From Romanomermis culicivorax (taxonomy: Eukaryota; Nematoda; Enoplea; Mermithida; Mermithidae): a stretch of DNA of 64,000 nt. Made by a program: the position numbers and the translations under genes. The DNA lies in the NCBI GenBank assembly GCA_963922205.1, contig CAWUHX010000029.1, positions 1,612,001 to 1,676,000 of the forward strand, read 5' to 3'. Under the pieces are notes generated by a model, which had not been told where the DNA came from, searched no databases, and saw only the letters and a program-made list of their open reading frames with translations. This document shows, piece by piece, positions 59,901 through 64,000 of the stretch. Numbering within the stretch: position 1 is the first letter of the stretch; each line of letters opens with the position of its first letter.

Positions 59901-61041
59901 AATTATAAAATGTGTACAACCAAAGCGAAATAGTTTTATGCAAAAAACATCTTGAAAAATCTGAGTCCACGTGCGACAGGGTTGAGACTGCAGAAAATCG
60001 TCGGTGTTTCTAGGAAAATGATCTGAGACATTGTAATTTGATAGAATCTTTTATGAAATTTCTTAGTACTTTGCTCTGCTTCATTTTTCGTTTGATGACT
60101 ATATAATCAAATTTTTCGCTTTGGTTTGAAGAGGTTCATTTTTGTCGCGTTAAAACCCCATTGAAAGGAACAAAATGACAAAATTTTAAAAGAAAATCTG
60201 TATTCCACAAATGCAGCTTATTATTCAAAAAAGATTCTTCAATTTTTGGCACAAAAATATGTATATAGATGTCGTCTCAAAATTTCGAATTGAAACGGTT
60301 GATAAAATATTACAGCAGTCGTTCACGTTAGATTCACGACGTTTTTTTCCACGGGACGAAGGAAACCACACTTCCACAATGAACGTGATTCTTCTGATAG
60401 AGAATTCATTGATACGGATCACTATCATACATCGGCGTGGGCTTTAATTTCACTCACGAAGTATTTGATCTCACTCAGGTAAATATTTGACCACATCGAA
60501 ATAGCTATTTTCCAAGTCAGGCAGAAATTTTTTTTCAAGACGCAGCAAATTGAGTATTGACATGATTTAGTAGTGTAACCCCAATTGTGTCGGGGTTGAC
60601 CAGTCGCACATGTTCTCTGCTGCAGATATATGGTCAATGTACGGTAGAATCTGACTGGCCAACCTGTCGGACTCAAACTTTGGATGATTATAGTCTATTC
60701 ATTTTGAAATAAGACCTGCAGCGAATCGATCGAAATAAGTTAAATGAAGAAAAATTAGACAGCTCATTAACGTAGTCCAATAAGGAAAATTTTCTTTTTT
60801 ACGACATGCAATACGACAAACCGATAATTTTCATCAATAACTTGGTCATATCATTTATTGGACTTGATTGTCATGCTGGAATATAGTCATGCTTCGTGAG
60901 AACGTTATGAAATTTAGTCAAGTTTAGAAAATTTATAAAATTTCGCCAATTCGGTTGAGACATAGTTCCAAAAACTTACATTCTCCTTACAGAGTTATAT
61001 CGCCCTTCCACAACACCCTGCACATATTCAGGACATTGACA
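38967..61041 (-). CDS. GDNF-receptor-alpha/GAS1-type GPI-anchored receptor (5' end unresolved)
   Basis: Coding exons in transcript order: 60,991-61,041; 60,610-60,677; 52,485-52,707; 52,291-52,388; 49,949-50,145; 49,278-49,559 (or from 49,320); 47,537-47,791; 46,355-46,419; 44,387-44,534; 40,797-40,919; 40,582-40,739; 39,984-40,100; 38,967-39,185. All have GT-AG borders and compatible phases, about 667 codons. It starts with a CQCPEYV piece and RLASQILPYI, like the D1-D2 linker of GFR-alpha. D2 follows (TCQKAYSQC...CDRASCSQALRRF...AMTFCTC...FPTC), then D3 (SCNELVKACKESSMCR...CSKTAQAC...CYCPRQDATC...NPCF). Two Thr-rich exons come next, then a Cys-rich C-terminal region (CSKYCTCYED, RGLCTCVDGFYIC, GLFVGIGYSE) and a final hydrophobic tail of about 15 residues after a small-residue site, as in GPI signals. 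Known family role: cell-surface co-receptors for GDNF-type ligands, usually with RET. Introns reach 8 kb and are full of transposons. Ligand and partner are unknown. Confidence 0.88.
41597..41730. mobile_element. Partial G/C-homopolymer element
   Basis: Keeps only the end segment: AAAAATCGATTTTTTTTC, GGGGAATCAGTGACC, a C-run, AGACCTCGGGGCCC and terminal TTACATGTAT. Confidence 0.65.
43416..44302. mobile_element. Inverted-repeat element with TTCAAAAGCGCAG arrays
   Basis: Left arm (43,430-43,545) has at least four direct copies of TTCAAAAGCGCAG; right arm (44,222-44,302) has the complement CTGCGCTTTTGAA in tandem. Outer ends GGGTAGGAATCATTAGCGC and the complement of GGGGGTCAAAAGCGC align roughly. 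No coding capacity in the 680-bp interior. Lies in an intron of the receptor gene. Confidence 0.6.
44578..45785. mobile_element. Inverted-repeat element with GGCGCC-rich ends and telomere-like interior
   Basis: Left arm 44,578-44,642 and right arm 45,728-45,785 are clusters of CGGCGCCA / TTTCGGCGCC units in inverted arrangement. Between them are a GGTCGAAAAA repeat (44,930-45,000) and a TTAGGC-type array. A lone related arm lies at 58,537-58,625 and a short one at 25,444-25,490. Confidence 0.5.
45008..45180. repeat. Second TTAGGC-type array (GCCTAA orientation)
   Basis: About 170 bp of AAGCCTAAGCCT with variants, the opposite orientation to the array at 1.6-2.2 kb. A weaker remnant is at 53,390-53,440. 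The plus-strand frame reads Lys-Pro then Leu-Ser repeats and is not considered a gene. Confidence 0.75.
48648..48845. mobile_element. Short MITE with AAGCTGTAGCTTA repeats
   Basis: Left end GGCCCAGTTTCATCAAAC and complemented right end GGGACCGGTTTCGCCGAA are related, and the arms share TTAAGCTGTAGCTTAA and GAGCTGAGCTGCA / GTAGCTCAGCTGAAGC. About 200 bp, foldback type, no clear duplication. Confidence 0.55.
50250..50478. mobile_element. Fragment of the CATACCTGTAAGAC element, split by a later MITE
   Basis: Ends ACGTGAGGTCTTAA, then the MITE at 50,479-50,861, then TAAGTATGC. Removing the MITE and one TAA restores a GAGGTCTTAAGTATGC terminus like those at 7,868 and 28,189. Confidence 0.6.
50479..50861. 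mobile_element. Harbinger-type MITE, 383 bp
   Basis: Perfect terminal inverted repeats GGCCCTGCTATACTTCGACG, target-site duplication TAA at 50,476-50,478 and 50,862-50,864. Interior rich in GGCGCCGGCCGGC palindromes and further copies of the GCTATACTTCG end motif. No coding capacity. Confidence 0.92.
51998..52234. mobile_element. Harbinger-type MITE, 237 bp
   Basis: Left end GCCTCATTTATATTTGCC, complemented right end TGGGTCATTTATACTTGCC, flanked by TAA at 51,995-51,997 and 52,235-52,237. Core of GGAACGGAAC / CGTTCCATTCGG foldback sequence, as in the truncated copy at 25,574. Confidence 0.88.
53321..53640. repeat. GGTCGACCTACTGGGAT minisatellite
   Basis: At least six imperfect copies of a 17-bp unit between 53,503 and 53,635, preceded by inverted partial copies (CCAGCCTGGTAAGTCGA) near 53,325. 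Probably another element with tandem-repeat ends; right boundary unclear. Confidence 0.55.
53926..55110. mobile_element. Inverted-repeat element with CTCATAAGCGCGAA arrays
   Basis: Left arm (53,926-54,050) has repeated CTCATAAGCGCGAA and GGCCCATAA; right arm (55,070-55,110) has the complement (TTCCGCGCTTGTGAG, TTACGCTTATGGGCC). Interior of about 1 kb without a recognisable gene; two acidic or basic open stretches show no family. Confidence 0.55.
55165..56235. mobile_element. Long inverted repeat with 17-bp CCAACTCCGCC minisatellite arms
   Basis: Left arm 55,165-55,403 is a tandem array of ACCGTCCCAACTCCGCC with CAACACC and ACTGTC variants, ending in TTTCGCAATCTTTCAAAAAG. Right arm 55,935-56,235 is the inverted copy, including CTTTTTGAAAGATTGCGAAA. 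The loop of about 530 bp has no gene. Pro/Arg-rich open frames here are translations of the repeat. Confidence 0.75.
57495..59010. mobile_element. Inverted-repeat element with TTACTCCAAGTGT arrays
   Basis: Left arm 57,495-57,655 has tandem CCGTTACTCCAAGTGTCC units; right arm 58,925-59,010 has the complement (GGAGTAAAGGGACACTTGG). Interior includes a GGCGCC-type arm (58,537-58,625). An 82-codon minus-strand frame at 58,023-58,271 is unrecognised. Confidence 0.6.
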
Positions 61042-61414
61042 CTGCACCGTTGGAAAAAGTCAAAAAAAGTTTTGGCACTGGAATAAACACTTTTGCACTG
61101 GGGTAAAGGAGCGATATAGAAATTATTCTTGCAACGTTGGTTGAAATTCCATAAATCACTTGAGAAAAATATGAAGCACCTTTGAAAGATACTTTGAATT
61201 TTATGTTTCTAGGGTTAAACTTTTTTGAATTAGAAAACTAAGGATTCGTTATAACTTTGGAAAGGTTTAAAACTCTATAACTACAAAATCCTGAAAATTC
61301 ATGAGATTATTCTCGAATTTTGACATTGGCTACGTTTCAGACGCCTCAAAATTCATCTTCACCTACGAAACATAGTATCGAGTCTGCACCTGCAAAAACT
61401 AATTATCTACTCAC

Positions 61415-61871
61415 CAATCCGAAAGTGGTTCTTTCCAAAGAGCACTTCGTTGAACGAAACAAATCTTGAGAAATTCATCTTCGTTGGCATCAAAACCGCC
61501 CCGATTGGTGTCGTCCTTCGTTGAGTCGACGGCGTCATCGTCGTCGAAGTTTTAGGCCTCGTAAAAGGAACGATTTTTCGTCTTGCACTTCTTTCCGTCG
61601 TCGTCGTCGTCACCGCTGACGTCCTGCTGCTATTCCTGACGTCGGCGTCTATTTTCGTCGTCGATATAAAGGTGGACAACGATTTCTCTGAAGCAACTAC
61701 GGTTTCGAATGTTTTTGTGCTAAATTGGATGAACAAGGGCGGCTGGTGCGTGGCGTTAAACCCAGCGGCGCTGGGATCGACTAGTTCGGCTCCGAGTACG
61801 AGTGGAAGTTGTGCGGAAAGGAAAGTTGTGCTGACAGATGACATAGACGGTGTGCCTACCAAAGCGATAAA
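61415..61871 (-). CDS. Ser/Thr-rich exon, possible 5' part of the receptor gene
   Basis: Acceptor CCGTTTAG at 61,872 and donor ATTG|GTGAGT at 61,414 bracket an open 457-nt exon (152 codons). Its middle is mucin-like (TSAVTTTTTERSARRK, TTMTPSTQRRTTP) and it contains NAT and NSS/NFS glycosylation sequons. It lies just upstream of the receptor exon at 60,991-61,041 and resembles the Thr-rich linker exons of that gene, but it ends in phase 1 while the next recognised exon enters in phase 0. A missing small exon, an alternative site or a sequence error is needed to join them. Confidence 0.5.
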
Positions 61872-63054
61872 CTAAACGGTATGAAAAACCGTTCGTCTAA
61901 AAACAACTGTATTCTAACAAGTGCCATCTTAAAAATTGATTACACTAAGCTTTGCTACGAAAATTGTTTCTAGTTGGTTGAGTTGGCTGTCAAATTTCGA
62001 GCTCTGTACAACATGTGCCTAAGCGGAAAAATATCTTTCCAATTCCATTTTTAACAGCATAAATAATAAAAAGGCTATGTGAAGCAATCCATCGAGCTGA
62101 AGTAATATTTTCTTATTTTTCAGACACCTACCATATTCATGGATTTTCCTATATTTTTCAAATTTTTGAATTTCATTTAAATCTATGGATTACTCCATAA
62201 GATGAGTAATCAATCGTACGGGTCGGTACAGCGAGTACACAAAAGATACCCTCGTTATAAGTATAGGATCGACAAAGGCCGCGTATGCTGTGTGAAGCAA
62301 TTCAGAGGGTGTAGAAAGTGTTATACTGCCATGGGACGCACTCATTTACAGCAGACCACTGTTTTCATGCTAGTTTTTACTTTGTTAACTAGTAATTGAC
62401 TATTCGGTCATTTTTGTGTAGTGTAAAAATTTAGACTAGAAAACCAGCACCGTTTTCTGTAAATTCCAAGCAATCCACTCAATAGTTATGTCCTATAAAG
62501 AACAGCAGATAAATCAGAAATCCCACCTGGACGATCTAAAATCGAATCACTACGCATAATGACTTTATTAAGTCATTTTTTAAAACTGAATACTTCAACT
62601 TTAGTTCGTCGAACATGTCCATGACAAAAATCAAAAGTTCAACAGTTCTATGTTAAGCCACTCTGATCAATCCATAGATGTTGAAAACGAATGAAATTTG
62701 AGCGTGTCACACTTTGCTATAGAATGCAAAACACTGGAATCTCATATCTTCTCTGGCTTGGCAGAAGTAGCACTTGACAATCCGTTTCAATATATTCCTA
62801 TCTGTACAGAGAATATTTCATCAAAGACAGCTGACAAACGGGCAATGAGACTTTACTTGACATACATATAAAGATTTCTATTAGATTTTTAAAAGTTTTT
62901 AAAGTTTCGAAAAATATTAAAAAACGAGGTAATAATGTATCTTCGCTTAGACATCGGATTGACTTTATGTTTGGAAATGCCCCGAGACAGCCGACTTGTG
63001 TGACATGTGCCCGACTGGAATGAAGCGTCTGTGCCAACAAATTAGCGAACTTAC
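61872..63054. other. Between candidate 5' exons
   Basis: One more possible minus-strand exon lies near 62,195-62,298 (after a CACACAG acceptor; reads RGLCRSYTYNEGIFCVLAVP), without phase confirmation. Otherwise nothing recognised. Confidence 0.3.
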
Positions 63055-63307
63055 TGGTCACAAGCTTGGTCAACGTACGTGTTGTTGTATAAGTCGACGA
63101 CATGGGCACAATCCTTGCGGTCACAGGATTCCTATCCAGGGCGTCGTCGTAATCTTTTGGAGCGTAGACGGACGGTAACGGCACATTGTTTCCATTGTAG
63201 GTAAAATTGTTCATCATGCTGAGAAATCCTTCAGCTTTCAGCTCTTCTGTAAAGTACGACTTATCCACACAGCTGCTTTTAACTAGTGCTCTGTTTACTG
63301 TACTTTT
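63055..63307 (-). CDS. Candidate upstream exon, extracellular-type protein
   Basis: Open from an acceptor-like TTTGCAAG (63,308) to a strong donor, ACCA|GTAAGT (63,053). The frame reads SSCVDKSYFTEELK, NNFTYNGNN (a glycosylation sequon) and PSVYAPKDYDDALDRN, then a Thr-rich end. A second frame over the last 70 bp gives a Cys-containing reading (CDRKDCAHVVDLYN...ACD) that would suit a GDNF-receptor first domain, so a one-base error near 63,130 is possible. Could be an early exon of the receptor gene; not proven. Confidence 0.35.
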
Positions 63308-64000
63308 CTTGCAAAAATGTACATCACAGAAATACTATGAATTCCAGTGCTCTTTGAAGATAGCCTGCGTGTATACGATTTATAAATAATTCACTGCGAG
63401 TGCATCAATCTCTATCAGCAAAGTATTTTAATTTTCAGAAAAAAACAATGCTTTGTGAAAAAATGAATAGTTCCTACAATTTTTTAATTACTGTAGAATT
63501 CAGATCGTTTTGACCTTCGATCGAAGTCGACAAGTGAGAAATATCCTCATTAAATGCCCGTAAATTCAAAAATTACAAAGATTAGTGGACTCATCAAAAT
63601 ATTCTACACGAGACTAATACGATAGATTTTTTACTCAAAAAATGCGAAAAATTAGGTCGCGTTCACAGTTCTCTGTCAGCCCTGGATGAAATACGCTTCA
63701 GGTTCAACGAAGCCAAAAACATGCAAAAAGCGGCCTTTTTTAGGACCCCCAGTTGCGGCAGGTTCCTCAATGGGTGTGCATCCCTGGACCTTGACACTTT
63801 TACCCGTGCATCTATCAAAGGTCCTCTCGAAACGATTCTTTCTTTGAAAATATTGATTTGGTCAAATTATATGAATGACCAAAGTTGGAGAAAATCCCCT
63901 TCGTTTAGGTTTAAAAAATTTTTTTGTGAAACAGATGCAGTGTTATCGGATTATCCTGCGTGTAAAACAAAGTTATTTCCGTGGTCTTTTTGAGGAAAGG
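63308..64000. other. Window end, nothing recognised
   Basis: A plus-strand frame of 90 codons at 63,721-63,993 shows no family resemblance. Confidence 0.35.

Overview
This is a eukaryotic, AT-rich, repeat-dense genomic window with one 100-N assembly gap (7,717-7,816). It holds two long intron-rich genes that can be reconstructed by splice phase, one small three-exon gene, one orphan exon, and a very large load of mobile elements. The genes are of animal type: an SLC41 magnesium transporter and a GPI-anchored GDNF-receptor-alpha-like receptor. Hexamer arrays of the form TTAGGC occur at 1.6-2.2 kb and 45.0-45.2 kb. TTAGGC is the nematode telomere unit, and introns mostly end in TTTCAG or TTTTAG, so a nematode with large introns is the most likely source. 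The species cannot be named from the sequence alone.

Layout. 0.15-1.8 kb: decayed Ty3/gypsy-type pol (zinc finger plus integrase), minus strand, fused to a Lys-Pro repeat encoded by the TTAGGC-like array. 2.3-3.1 kb: dead Merlin (ISXO2/IS1016-type) transposase. 3.2-6.56 kb: decayed PIF/Harbinger-like element with ends built of TTCACC-type repeats. 7.4-8.0 kb: G/C-homopolymer elements around the gap. 8,480-16,234: complete SLC41-family gene, 10 coding exons, 530 aa, plus strand. 16.2-22.1 kb: no recognisable gene. 22,110-22,429: one exon resembling a homeodomain cut inside helix 3. 23-29 kb: several miniature transposons and a tRNA-like sequence. 29,997-31,737: a three-exon gene for a single-pass membrane protein with four YGTMM repeats; its second intron is almost entirely a (TTTTC)n microsatellite of about 600 bp. 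32.7-36.7 kb: a full-length Harbinger transposon and, 189 bp away, its internally deleted derivative, both with perfect 3-bp target-site duplications. 37.3-38.2 kb: another Harbinger-like element. 38,967 to at least 61,041 (possibly 63.3 kb), minus strand: a GFR-alpha/GAS1-type receptor gene of at least 13 phase-compatible coding exons, with two clear cysteine-rich GDNF-receptor domains, Thr-rich linkers, a distinctive C-terminal region and a GPI-anchor-like tail. Its introns are packed with transposons.

The most notable structural theme is a set of unrelated short transposon-like elements whose inverted ends are themselves tandem arrays of a 13-18 bp unit (GAAGTTTCACC, TTCAAAAGCGCAG, CTCATAAGCGCGAA, a CCAACTCCGCC unit, TTACTCCAAGTGT, GGCGCC). 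Other notable points are an SLC41 exon bracketed by 450-bp inverted repeats, and a GDNF-receptor-like gene in a likely nematode.
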